A stretch of DNA of 64,000 bases, taken from NCBI RefSeq assembly GCF_022829295.1, contig NZ_JAKSYH010000114.1:62001-126000 (forward strand), in the 5' to 3' direction. The position numbers were made by a program, and so were the translations under genes. Under the pieces are notes generated by a model. It saw only the letters and a program-made list of their open reading frames with translations, was not told the origin of the DNA and did not search any database. Shown one piece after another: positions 1-8,158 of this stretch. Source of the stretch: Methylobacterium sp. J-088 (GTDB lineage Bacteria > Pseudomonadota > Alphaproteobacteria > Rhizobiales > Beijerinckiaceae). The stretch's first letter is position 1, and each line of letters starts with the position of its first letter.

Positions 1-443
1 ATGCCGCTGGTGAGCAGGGCTCGCATGGTCGTCAGGCCCGAGAGAACGCGGTTACGCCGGACCGGATCCCGGCCCCACTTCATCATCGCCGCGGAGCGTG
101 AACGAAGCTGCAATCGCCCAGCCGAAACCTGTCCCGGAACGGGGCAGCGCGCCGTCCTCAAAGGTCCGGGCGAGAGGAGAAATCTATGTGGGCCTTGCGC
201 CGGATCCGCGGTTCCTGTTCCCCGCGCACCCGACACTCCTGCAGCGACTCGGCCCACTGAGCCTCACAGAAACGGCCCAGAGAACTGGTCCGGACCGCTC
301 CGTCACTGCCGACCCCGCCGCCATGCAGGCCCGAGCGGGCTCGCGAAACCTTCAGGCGCATCGGCCGCTGGGGACCGCCCGTGTAGAGGGTGACAGCCGA
401 GCCGGCAACAGAGGCGGGACGGTTTCGGCGGCCCCCGCGGCGA
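1..443. other. No supported gene
   Basis: No reading frame on either strand in this stretch looks like a protein: the open frames are Arg/Pro-rich, as expected of noncoding frames in high-GC DNA, and the longest runs on antisense into the oxidoreductase gene. A leftward gene could begin near position 26 (an ATG read on the minus strand), but only about eight codons would lie in the window, so it cannot be judged. Confidence 0.5.
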
Positions 444-1286
444 TCAGCGCGCCGCAGCGTCCGCGGCGAAGCGTATCAGCGCGGCGATGTCGGACCCGCC
501 CGCCTCCGCGGCGAGGTGCCGGTAGAGCGCGGCATAGCCGTCGAAGACCTGCCGGCCAGCCGCGTCCGGGCCGAGGAAATCGGCGATTTCCGCCATCTCG
601 GGTGCCCAGCGATACGCCTTCGGCGCCATGTCGGGCAGGCCCTTGGCGAACCGGGCGAGGAGCGCCGGCTCGTTCTCGGCGAGTTCGGCCAGCAGCGCCT
701 CGCCGGCCCCGGCGCGCTCGGCGGCCAGGATCATGATGGCGGCCAGCGCCGTCAGGCCCTTGTTCAGGCCGGCATAGCTCATCTTCAGGCTGGAGGCGGC
801 ACCGATCCAGCCGACGCAGACGCGCAGGTCGAGGCCGAGGTCGCGCAAGATCAGCGCCGGGGTCGTGTCGGGAGCCGAGACGTAGACGCGCGGCCCCGGC
901 GTGCCAAGCTTCGGCGGCAGGCCGAGGATCGCCCCGTCGAGGAACGGCGCGCCGGTAGCCGCGACGATCTCCGCGATGCGGCCGACCGTCTCCGGGCTGA
1001 CCGCGTTGGCGTCGATGTAGACCGGCTTGCGTGGGGCCGCCGCGAGGGCGGGCGCGAGCCGCCGGGCCAGCGCCTCCGCGTCGGCGGGCGGCACGATCGA
1101 GAGCAGGATGTCGGCGGCGGCGAGATCGGCGTCCGCGGCGTGGACCATGCCGGCGACCTCGGCCCGGGCGCGGCTCGCCGCCCCGCGCCCGTCGAGGGAG
1201 GTCAGGACGCGGGCGCCGTGCTCGGACAGCCGCGCCCCGATGGCGCTGCCCATGGCGCCGGGGGCGATCACTGCGATTGTGGACAT
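444..1286 (-). CDS. NAD(P)-binding 6-phosphogluconate-dehydrogenase-like oxidoreductase
   Basis: This 280-residue protein belongs to the beta-hydroxyacid dehydrogenase superfamily. The N-terminus is a Rossmann fold with the dinucleotide motif GAMGSAIG directly after the start. A central substrate-site segment reads DANAVSPETVGRI, and LKMSYAGLNKG carries the Lys expected for catalysis. The C-terminal half resembles the DUF1932 helical domain found in NAD-dependent dehydrogenases of this type. The start is set at the ATG that places IAVIAPGAMG at residues 4-13; an in-frame upstream Met would add 29 residues lacking family character. It is transcribed away from the mazE gene. The substrate cannot be told from sequence. 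Confidence 0.85.
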   Translation of the reverse strand: MSTIAVIAPGAMGSAIGARLSEHGARVLTSLDGRGAASRARAEVAGMVHAADADLAAADILLSIVPPADAEALARRLAPALAAAPRKPVYIDANAVSPETVGRIAEIVAATGAPFLDGAILGLPPKLGTPGPRVYVSAPDTTPALILRDLGLDLRVCVGWIGAASSLKMSYAGLNKGLTALAAIMILAAERAGAGEALLAELAENEPALLARFAKGLPDMAPKAYRWAPEMAEIADFLGPDAAGRQVFDGYAALYRHLAAEAGGSDIAALIRFAADAAAR

Positions 1287-1371
1287 GACAAGGCTCCCCC
1301 GGACTGCGACCCGGACATGGTAGTCAGCGGTCTTGGCAGAGCCTAGAGTGCGGCACCATTGGATCCGCGCC

Positions 1372-1593
1372 ATGACTCAAATCAGGCCGAGGGCAGGCTC
1401 CCCGGATGCCCCCCGCTATCGCCGGGCGCCACGACGCGACGGCATGAAGCTCCTACGCCTCTGGGTTCCGGATCCATCGCGGTCGGGGTTCAAGGAGGAG
1501 GCCGCCCGGCAAGCCGCCTTTCTGAAGGGAGCCGCCGAGGAAGCCGAGGCCCTGACCTTCATCGAATCTGCGTTCGACTGGCCTGAACCGTGA
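1372..1593 (+). CDS. mazE: MazE-family antitoxin (DUF3018 type), partner destroyed
   Basis: Small antitoxin of about 73 residues. The segment RLWVPDPSRSGFKEEAARQ matches the DUF3018 MazE-like family, which places WVPD near the middle and a short acidic tail (ESAFDWPEP here) at the end. In this family the antitoxin binds and blocks the adjacent MazF endoribonuclease and usually represses its own promoter. The chosen ATG keeps the basic RRAPRRDG segment that precedes WVPD in relatives; a later Met at 1444 is the alternative. Its stop codon overlaps the GTG start of mazF, the usual translational coupling. The toxin is now split by a transposon, so this antitoxin is probably an orphan. Confidence 0.8.
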   Translation: MTQIRPRAGSPDAPRYRRAPRRDGMKLLRLWVPDPSRSGFKEEAARQAAFLKGAAEEAEALTFIESAFDWPEP

Positions 1594-1662
1594 CCCGCGG
1601 TGACATCGTCACCGTCTCGCCGCCGGGCGCCTACGGCAAGCCGCGTCCCGCTATCGTCGTCC

Positions 1663-1670
1663 AATCCGAT
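1663..1670. repeat. Target-site duplication, left copy (AATCCGAT)
   Basis: AATCCGAT directly abuts the left end of the element and recurs immediately after its right end at 4607-4614. An 8-bp duplication is what IS1595-family transposases generate. Confidence 0.95.
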
Positions 1671-1694
1671 GGCGATTATACCGTTCGCACATAC
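1671..1694 (+). repeat. Left terminal inverted repeat of the IS1595-type element
   Basis: Begins GGCGATTATA and ends CACATAC. It differs from the reverse complement of 4583-4606 at repeat positions 11, 16 and 17 only. Confidence 0.92.
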
Positions 1695-1760
1695 AGTTGA
1701 CGCAAGTGGCCGCGCTCCCCACTTGGCGGTCCCTGAAGCCATCTGCGAGACGGAGCTACG

Positions 1761-2024
1761 ATGAAAATGCCGAGCTTCCTTGAAGTCCCCGAAATGCACG
1801 AGGATCATGTCACGTTAGTGCCGTACTGCCCTCATCCCGGCGGGGAGATAACAGCCGTCTTTTTAGGGCCCTTTGAGAAAAACAAAGATCTATTCGAGTC
1901 TGAACGAATGCCGATCAAAGAAGCTATCGAGGCGGCACAACGTCGTGCAAAATCAAAAAAATGCGACGTTGTTGTTTTAGACCATCAGAAACTCTGGGAC
2001 CCTGCTCACGGCGACCTTATCTAG
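1761..2024 (+). CDS. Hypothetical protein (transposon passenger)
   Basis: An 87-residue protein I do not recognise. It is hydrophilic, with no signal peptide or membrane segment. Visible features are a central PHPGGEITAVFLGPFEK stretch and an acidic/basic helix-like region (MPIKEAIEAAQRRAKSKKCD) followed by VVVLDHQKLWDP. A ribosome-binding site (GGAG, 6 nt before the ATG) supports the start. Codon use is AT-richer than in chromosomal neighbours. It is the only passenger gene reading rightward. Its TAG stop shares a CTAG palindrome with the stop codon of the convergent gene, so the two coding regions overlap by four bases. Function unknown. Confidence 0.65.
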   Translation: MKMPSFLEVPEMHEDHVTLVPYCPHPGGEITAVFLGPFEKNKDLFESERMPIKEAIEAAQRRAKSKKCDVVVLDHQKLWDPAHGDLI

Positions 2025-2230
2025 CTTTCCTTAGGTCGTGATTTAGCTATTTTCTTTAATGCGGCATCAAAATCTGCTTCATCCTCGCTAGCACCCGCCT
2101 CGCGCGCAGCTTCAATGAACCGGCGGCGCTGTTCCTCGGGCGTCAGCTTCTCGGCGCCGAGCTTGGTCCCGCCTGATGACTGGCGACGTTGCGCGACGAA
2201 GGGCGCTTGCGTGAGTGGAGGCTTGCTCAT
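2021..2230 (-). CDS. Small charged hypothetical protein (passenger; possible accessory or antitoxin)
   Basis: A 69-residue hydrophilic protein ending the leftward passenger operon. The start codon overlaps the stop of the PIN-domain gene (ATGA), indicating coupled translation. The N-terminal third is Pro/Gln/Ser-rich and probably disordered. The rest (KLTPEEQRRRFIEAAREAG, then a Glu/Asp-rich segment and ALKKIAKSRP) looks helical. Size, charge and tight coupling to a nuclease would suit an antitoxin or accessory factor, but that is inference. In most VapBC loci the antitoxin gene comes first, whereas here the small gene is last. I recognise no family. Confidence 0.65.
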   Translation of the reverse strand: MSKPPLTQAPFVAQRRQSSGGTKLGAEKLTPEEQRRRFIEAAREAGASEDEADFDAALKKIAKSRPKES

Positions 2231-2793
2231 AGCGGTAGCCTAGGAGTTGGATGCTCAGGCTTTGAGCGGATCAAATTGATGAGTCTTTTGGCTGTTGGAT
2301 CGTTGGCAATAGCGCCACACCAAGTTTCGGCCGACAATATCGGTATCGACTTCCCTTCAGGCCCTTTTGATTTCCCGTCGTCAAACGTGTGCAAAGCAGC
2401 GAGCGGCACCTTAAATTCGTCTTTCAAATATATCGCGGACGCAAGGTGGATTGCATCCGGTGTTAAAAGTTTCCGTTTTCCGTTGTCCTTTGTGTATTGT
2501 AGGCTCCTAAGGGCGCCAGCTAGAGACATGATATTTGGGTCCGGGGTAATCTGAATGATCGCCGCCGAATAATCCTCAAGAAACTCCTCGAAGGTCCCGA
2601 AACTTGAGTTTCTCATGCTTCCACGGGTTATCTCTGCCAGTGTAATGGTCGAGCAATAAATCTTAAATTTGCCCGCTTTCGCTTCTTCTAGATACTGCTC
2701 TATATGAGATATGTAGTTACCATATGCGGCAATCTCATTGTTTAGGAAGGCCGTGAACACACACGTATCCCAATACACCTCGATCGGAGCCAT
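2227..2793 (-). CDS. PIN-domain ribonuclease-like protein (transposon passenger)
   Basis: A 188-residue protein with the acidic constellation of a PIN (VapC-like) Mg2+-dependent ribonuclease. Asp9 lies in VYWDTCVF, Glu54 in ITLAEITR, Asp113 in LLTPDAIHLASA, and Asp138/139 in LHTFDDGK. The order and the LTPDAIHLA block are typical of PIN domains. It is somewhat longer than most VapC toxins (about 130-140 residues), with an extra C-terminal tail of about 40 residues. It follows the 269-residue gene by three bases and overlaps the 69-residue gene, so the three probably act together. A toxin or defence role is inferred from family and arrangement. AT-rich composition indicates recent transfer. 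Confidence 0.82.
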   Translation of the reverse strand: MAPIEVYWDTCVFTAFLNNEIAAYGNYISHIEQYLEEAKAGKFKIYCSTITLAEITRGSMRNSSFGTFEEFLEDYSAAIIQITPDPNIMSLAGALRSLQYTKDNGKRKLLTPDAIHLASAIYLKDEFKVPLAALHTFDDGKSKGPEGKSIPILSAETWCGAIANDPTAKRLINLIRSKPEHPTPRLPL

Positions 2794-2796
2794 CGG

Positions 2797-3606
2797 TTAA
2801 TCTCGGCTCCATTCAAGCTCATCGTCCCTTGCTTCGATTGCAAAGGCGCCCCGCCACCGACTGAGATTTCTCTTTTCCGTGATAACTCTCGCCGCCCGAA
2901 CGTCTATCCGAGACGGTAAGCCGCTATCACCCCTGTACAGTGCCAAACCACCAATAATCGCACGCTTGTCCAGCGCATCGCGCAATTGTTCAGAATCAAG
3001 GTTCGTAATTACGCAATCGATTTGCCGCCCCCCGGCTGTCAAAATAAGATATGCGGTTTTAATTTCGCCACGCAGATCGACGGCTTTTAGTACTCCGTCG
3101 AAATTCACGAAAGCCTGCCCCTTATAATAGGACCTTGTGCTTTTCTCAGCCCTCTCAATCTGGTTTAACAAAGTTACTGCTTGGTGCCTCATTAAATCAT
3201 CTATACGCACAATGTCGGATTTGGAAAATTTGATTTCACCGAAATCGAAGTTCTTCCCGACCCCTCGATTGAGAAGGGCGACTTGTTTGACAAAGTTTTT
3301 TGGCAGGTCCTTCGCAGACGGATCGCCCCGCTGGATCTTACCAAGTCCATCTCGGTAATAATCTACAGAAGATAAGGGAGGTGGACCATTGGAAACCAAA
3401 TGTTCTCTAAAGCTAGCGGTCGCCGTATTCTTGGCGAGTGCGCTAATCATATATCTATGACGACGCGCGCCGTTTGCGGACACGTCGGCAATAGCTAGCG
3501 CTGTCAGAAAAGCTTTTAGCTTCTCCGCAAATACCTCGCCGTCCACGGCCTCATTGTGTGCTTGGAGGCCGTGGATCGTGAGAGTGGCTTCATCCTCTCC
3601 GGACAT
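2797..3606 (-). CDS. Hypothetical protein, probable partner of the PIN nuclease (passenger)
   Basis: A 269-residue soluble protein that I cannot assign to a family. No signal peptide, membrane helix or obvious catalytic motif is visible. The N-terminus (LTIHGLQAHNEAVDGEVFAE) is followed by a region predicted to be mixed alpha/beta. A middle segment has many Lys/Asp residues (FDFGEIKFSKSDIVRIDDLM), and the tail is acidic and tryptophan-containing (DELEWSRD). The start overlaps the end of the transposase gene by 17 bases, and its stop is three bases before the PIN gene. The position between transposase and nuclease suggests it is a fixed part of the cargo, possibly an antitoxin, sensor or target adaptor. 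That role is inference only. Confidence 0.7.
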   Translation of the reverse strand: MSGEDEATLTIHGLQAHNEAVDGEVFAEKLKAFLTALAIADVSANGARRHRYMISALAKNTATASFREHLVSNGPPPLSSVDYYRDGLGKIQRGDPSAKDLPKNFVKQVALLNRGVGKNFDFGEIKFSKSDIVRIDDLMRHQAVTLLNQIERAEKSTRSYYKGQAFVNFDGVLKAVDLRGEIKTAYLILTAGGRQIDCVITNLDSEQLRDALDKRAIIGGLALYRGDSGLPSRIDVRAARVITEKRNLSRWRGAFAIEARDDELEWSRD

Positions 3607-4543
3607 GGCCGGTCGCTAACCCTTCGTCAGGTGACTTATAAGTCAGCCGCTTGCCAACGATACCATGTAGGGCGCGCTCTGTCCTCTCCGAGTCGTTAAC
3701 GCCCAGCTTCACCCGGTTGTTGTAGCGGAAGTCAAATTCTGCCAAATAGCGATGAAGGTGCTGCTTTCCGCAGTGTTGATAGACACCTTTCATGCCCCTC
3801 TTGAACACAGAGAAGTAACCTTCAATCGTATTCGTGTGAACGATGCCGCGAACGTACTCCTTGGCGCCGTGAGCGGTCGTCTGGTGGTCAGCGAAGGACG
3901 CTCCAACCTTTGTGTAGATGCTGGACTCGTCGGTGTAGAGGCTCGCTTCTTTGACGATGTTGGCCTCGATGATGGGACGGATTGTCTCGGGCTTGATGTC
4001 GTCCACCACGACAGAGCGGACCTGACCGGCGCCGCGGTCGAGAAGGGACAGCACCTTCATCTTGTGATGATAGGCGCGCTTCTTCGGGGCGCCGGGCTCG
4101 CGGCCGATGAAGGTCTCGTCAGCCTCGACGGTGCCAGAGGCGCCGGGCATGCCGTCAATGCCGCCCATAGGAGCCAGAGAACCGTCACGCATGGCCTCGC
4201 GCAGACGGTGGGCCATGAACCACGCCGTCTTGTAGGTGACGCCGAGCATGCGATGCAGCTGGTGCGCGGAGAAGCCCTTCTTGGAGGAGCACATCAGGTG
4301 CGCCGCCTGAAGCCACAGGTGCAGCTTGACGTGGCTGGCCTCAAACACCGTGCCGACCGTGACGGTGAACTGTTTCTTGCAGTCGCCGCAACGGCGAAGG
4401 CCCATGCGACCGCCCTTAACGTTCGTGATCCGGCCCATGCCGCCGCAGTGAGGGCATACGGGACCATCGGCCCACAGGACGCTTTCCAGCTTGGCGAAGG
4501 CTGCGGCTTCGTCGTGAAAGAAGGCTGCGGACAGGGCGGACAT
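3590..4543 (-). CDS. IS1595-family (ISXO2-like) transposase
   Basis: A 317-residue transposase. The N-terminus carries a zinc ribbon (CPHC near residue 31 and CGDC about 20 residues later). A helical region follows (HQLHRMLGVTYKTAWFMAHR), then the ISXO2-like catalytic domain. Candidate acidic residues are Asp in VEADETFIG and Asp in LYTDESSIY, followed by the HTNTIEGYFSVFKRG segment with Asn/Glu and Lys as in the DDNK-type members. The C-terminal FDFRYNNR motif is characteristic. The gene starts 63 bases inside the right end and reads leftward, so its promoter must lie in or next to that end. It looks intact. Its 3' end overlaps the next passenger gene, so passengers and transposase probably share a transcript. 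Confidence 0.95.
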   Translation of the reverse strand: MSALSAAFFHDEAAAFAKLESVLWADGPVCPHCGGMGRITNVKGGRMGLRRCGDCKKQFTVTVGTVFEASHVKLHLWLQAAHLMCSSKKGFSAHQLHRMLGVTYKTAWFMAHRLREAMRDGSLAPMGGIDGMPGASGTVEADETFIGREPGAPKKRAYHHKMKVLSLLDRGAGQVRSVVVDDIKPETIRPIIEANIVKEASLYTDESSIYTKVGASFADHQTTAHGAKEYVRGIVHTNTIEGYFSVFKRGMKGVYQHCGKQHLHRYLAEFDFRYNNRVKLGVNDSERTERALHGIVGKRLTYKSPDEGLATGHVRRG

Positions 4544-4582
4544 CGGGCTAACTCCTTGATAGAGAAGCTAGACCGTCAGGCC

Positions 4583-4606
4583 GTATGTGTCAACGATATA
4601 ATCGCC
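4583..4606 (-). repeat. Right terminal inverted repeat of the IS1595-type element
   Basis: The reverse complement begins GGCGATTATA and ends CACATAC, matching the left end at 21 of 24 positions. Confidence 0.92.
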
Positions 4607-4614
4607 AATCCGAT
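4607..4614. repeat. Target-site duplication, right copy (AATCCGAT)
   Basis: Exact second copy of the 8-bp sequence that precedes the element; the mazF reading frame resumes at 4615. Confidence 0.95.
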
Positions 4615-4860
4615 TGGTTGGCCGGAACCGACAGCATCCTCGTCTGCCTCGTCACGAGCACGTTGCGCGAGGCACCGCTCTTCCGGCTCACCGTCGAGCC
4701 GAGCCCGGCCAATGGATTGCGAAGCACCTCACAGATCATGGTCGACAAGATCATCGCCCTGCCGCGGGCGAAATGCGGTGCCGTCATCGGCCGGCTCGAA
4801 CGCGACACGCTCGCAGCCTTGAACCGGATGCTCGCCCTCGTGCTTGGCCTCGCCGACTGA
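4615..4860 (+). pseudogene. mazF: mazF toxin, 3' fragment
   Basis: Encodes the last 81 residues of the interrupted MazF/PemK toxin. Family features are the TDSILVCLVTSTL strand, the RLTVEP strand, SQIMVDKIIALPRAKCG and the C-terminal helix ending MLALVLGLAD. There is no stop, frameshift or missing segment, and it joins the 5' fragment exactly in phase across the 8-bp target. Without that fragment it has no proper start; a short fusion starting inside the element at an ATG near 4585 is conceivable but would lack the first RNase strands. Confidence 0.93.
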
Positions 4861-4938
4861 GGCAGCGAGACGGTCCCGAACACGTGATCCCGCGGGCTTG
4901 GTGACGCTCCGCGGGACGACCGACGCGGGCCCTCAATC

Positions 4939-6168
<1,230 letters not shown>

Positions 6169-6306
6169 TCAGGCGCCGCCTCTTCGCGGCGCGGCGGACC
6201 CTAGGCCCGGGACGCTGAGCCGGCAAGCACGGTCGCCGCGACGGCACGCGAGACCGCGTTTTCTGCTATGGTCACGAGAGTCGGGACGGAACGAGAGGCC
6301 CTGCCG

Positions 6307-6591
6307 ATGGGGGAAACCATCAGCATCACCCTAGCGCCGGATACGCTCCGGGCCGTGCGCGCGAGCGTCGAGGCCGGCGAGTACGCCTCGGTGGACGCGC
6401 TGCTCGACGAAGCCGTGCACGCGTTGCAGCGCCAGCGCCGGGAGACTGCCGAGCGGCTCGATGACATCCGCGCCCGCATCCGGCGATCGTTGGACGACCC
6501 GCGGCCGCCACGGAGCCTCGAAGAGGTTAGGGCGCACATCGACGCCCTGCATGCCGAGACCGTGAAGGCTCACCGGAATGCGGCGTCTTAA
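6307..6591 (+). CDS. parD: ParD-like ribbon-helix-helix antitoxin
   Basis: Antitoxin of 94 residues. The N-terminal ETISITLAPDTLRAVRASVE followed by GEYASVDALLDEAVHAL is the ribbon-helix-helix DNA-binding fold typical of ParD. The charged C-terminal half (RRETAERLDDIRARIRRSL) is the part that normally wraps the toxin. The start chosen is the ATG directly before GETISITL; an upstream Met would add 13 residues without family character. The 3' end overlaps the toxin gene by 14 bases, as in ParDE operons. It probably represses its own promoter together with ParE. Confidence 0.85.
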   Translation: MGETISITLAPDTLRAVRASVEAGEYASVDALLDEAVHALQRQRRETAERLDDIRARIRRSLDDPRPPRSLEEVRAHIDALHAETVKAHRNAAS

Positions 6592-6913
6592 GGTCATCTT
6601 CGGAGCGGAAGCCGAGACCGGCCTGCTTCAGATCTATCGCTGGGTCTATGATGCGAGCCGCGATCCGAACGGAGCCGGCCGGTTTCTGGACAAGCTCATC
6701 GGCCGGTGTGAGCGCATCGGCGATGCGCCCCATGGCGAGCGCCTGCGCCATGATCTGGAGCCGGGCCTCCGAACCGTGCCGTTCGAGCGATCCGCCGTCA
6801 TCGCCTATCGGGTCGAAGCCGACCGGGTGACGATCACCAACGCGTTCTACGGCGGCCGCGATTTCGAAGCGCTGTATCAGGCCGCCGGGCCGGACGACGA
6901 ACCCGCACCGTGA
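6578..6913 (+). CDS. parE: ParE/RelE-superfamily toxin
   Basis: A 111-residue toxin. The pattern [22 protein letters not shown] at the start, [18 protein letters not shown] helices (here [19 protein letters not shown]), then [15 protein letters not shown] and [14 protein letters not shown] corresponds to the ParE fold. ParE proteins poison DNA gyrase. The ATG lies inside the antitoxin gene, so translation is coupled. The C-terminal tail ([11 protein letters not shown]) is slightly longer than usual. The locus appears intact, unlike the mazEF pair a few kilobases upstream. Confidence 0.85.
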   Translation: MRRLKVIFGAEAETGLLQIYRWVYDASRDPNGAGRFLDKLIGRCERIGDAPHGERLRHDLEPGLRTVPFERSAVIAYRVEADRVTITNAFYGGRDFEALYQAAGPDDEPAP

Positions 6914-6980
6914 CGCGTCTGGAAGGGCGCGGATCGCCATGCCCTCGCGCCGGCCGGCCCAGGCCCCCATCTCTCCTGGT

Positions 6981-8018
6981 ATGACCCCGCTCTCCGTCCT
7001 CGACCTCTCCTTCGTCAGCGCCGAGTCCACCCCGGCCCAGGCGCTGCACGACACCCTGGCGCTCGCCCGCCACGTCGATGGCCTCGGCTACCGGCGCTAC
7101 TGGCTGGCGGAGCATCATGCGCTGCCCAACGTGGCGAGCCCGGCCCCCGAGATCATGATCGGCCAGATCGCCGCCGCGACCCGAAATCTCCGGGTCGGCT
7201 CGGGCGGGATCATGCTGCCGAACCACGCGCCGCTGATGGTGGCCGAGCGCTTCCGGGTGTTGGAGGCGCTGTTTCCGGGCCGGATCGACCTCGGTCTCGG
7301 GCGCGCGCCCGGTACGGACGGCGTCACCGCGCGGGCTTTGCGCCGCCGCGAGGCGCCGGGGGAGGGCGGCAGCCAAGGGGGCGGGGACGACTTCCTCGAC
7401 CGGCTGCAGGAATTGCTGTTCTGGGACGGCGGCTTCCCGGAGGGGCACCCGTTCGCACGGATCACGGCAAGCCCGGCCGGGGTTCCGCTGCCGCCGATCT
7501 TCCTGCTGGGCTCGTCCGATTACAGCGCCCGGCTCGCCGGCGAGATCGGCTGCGGGTTCGGCTTCGCGCAGCATTTCTCCGGGATGCCGGCCGAGGCGCC
7601 GATGCTGGAGTACCGCCGTGGGTTCCGCCCGACGCGGCTCGGCGCGACGCCCCACGCGATCCTGGCCGTCGCGGCGATCTGCGCGCCCACGGACGCCGAG
7701 GCCGAGCGGCTGGCCGCCAGCGCCCGCTTGGCGACCCTGCGGCGGGAGCGGGGCGAATACCGGCCGCTGCCGAGCCTCGGCGAGGCGCTGGCCTATCCGT
7801 ATTCCGATGCCGAGCGGAGGCAGATCGAGCGCGGCCGCGATCGGCTGCACGTGGGCGGCCCCGAGACCCTGCGGGCGCACCTCGCCGACATGGTGGCGCG
7901 CACGCAGGCCGACGAACTGATGATCGTCTCGGCGATCCCCGACCAGGCGGCGCGGCACGATTCATACGCGCTGCTGGCGCAGGCTTGGGGGCTCGGCGCC
8001 GCCTCACAGGCGGCCTGA
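6981..8018 (+). CDS. LLM-class flavin-dependent monooxygenase (luciferase-like)
   Basis: A 345-residue TIM-barrel protein of the bacterial-luciferase-like family, which uses reduced flavin to oxidise a substrate. Family hallmarks are SVLDLSFV at the start, [38 protein letters not shown], and [14 protein letters not shown]. The last is typical of the YhbW-like group of alkanal-monooxygenase-like proteins. The ATG at 6981 gives the canonical N-terminus MTPLSVLD; an ATG 14 codons earlier is less likely. It ends just before an intergenic palindromic repeat and converges with cysN. Substrate unknown; the sulfur genes next door make a sulfur-scavenging role conceivable, but there is no direct evidence. 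Confidence 0.88.
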   Translation: MTPLSVLDLSFVSAESTPAQALHDTLALARHVDGLGYRRYWLAEHHALPNVASPAPEIMIGQIAAATRNLRVGSGGIMLPNHAPLMVAERFRVLEALFPGRIDLGLGRAPGTDGVTARALRRREAPGEGGSQGGGDDFLDRLQELLFWDGGFPEGHPFARITASPAGVPLPPIFLLGSSDYSARLAGEIGCGFGFAQHFSGMPAEAPMLEYRRGFRPTRLGATPHAILAVAAICAPTDAEAERLAASARLATLRRERGEYRPLPSLGEALAYPYSDAERRQIERGRDRLHVGGPETLRAHLADMVARTQADELMIVSAIPDQAARHDSYALLAQAWGLGAASQAA

Positions 8019-8033
8019 CGGCGAAGAGTCCGG

Positions 8034-8152
8034 GTTTCCAAAGGGCTTCCGCCCTTTGGCGGGGTATCGGGGCAGGGCCCCGATGTAGGGCTTAGCCCGA
8101 GCCGATCAGGGCCCTGCCCTGAACCCGCAAAAGGCCTCGGCTTTTTGAAACC
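8034..8152. repeat. Intergenic palindromic repeat, copy A
   Basis: Begins GGTTTCCAAAGGGC and ends TTTTTGAAACC, so its ends are inverted copies. Internal hairpins include AAAGGGC/GCCCTTT and GGGGCAGGGCCCC. It lies exactly between the convergent 3' ends of the monooxygenase and cysN genes and may act as a bidirectional terminator. Related copies are at 18727, 58276 and 63056. Confidence 0.85.
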
Positions 8153-8158
8153 GGGATC

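Larger units (their letters stand above)
1590..1700 (+). pseudogene. mazF: mazF toxin, 5' fragment, interrupted by transposon
   Basis: Starts at GTG overlapping the mazE stop and encodes the first 27 residues of a MazF/PemK endoribonuclease (RGDIVTV, then KPRPAIVVQSD, the first beta strands of the family). At 1670 the frame runs into the terminal inverted repeat of an IS1595-type element and reaches a stop at 1698-1700, giving a 36-residue stub. The rest of the gene lies at 4615-4860 in the same frame once the element and one copy of the 8-bp duplication are removed. The rejoined protein would be 108 residues, the normal family length, with no other lesion. Confidence 0.93.
1671..4606. mobile_element. 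IS1595-family transposon with passenger genes, inserted in mazF
   Basis: Element of 2,936 bp. The ends are 24-bp inverted repeats (1671-1694 and 4583-4606) identical at 21 of 24 positions and starting GGCGATTATA. They are flanked by the direct repeat AATCCGAT. Inside are a leftward transposase (3590-4543), three further leftward genes that overlap or nearly touch one another, and one rightward small gene. A plain IS1595 element would be about 1 kb, so roughly 1.9 kb is passenger DNA, visibly AT-richer than the chromosome. Both mazF halves remain in frame, so insertion appears recent. Confidence 0.93.
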
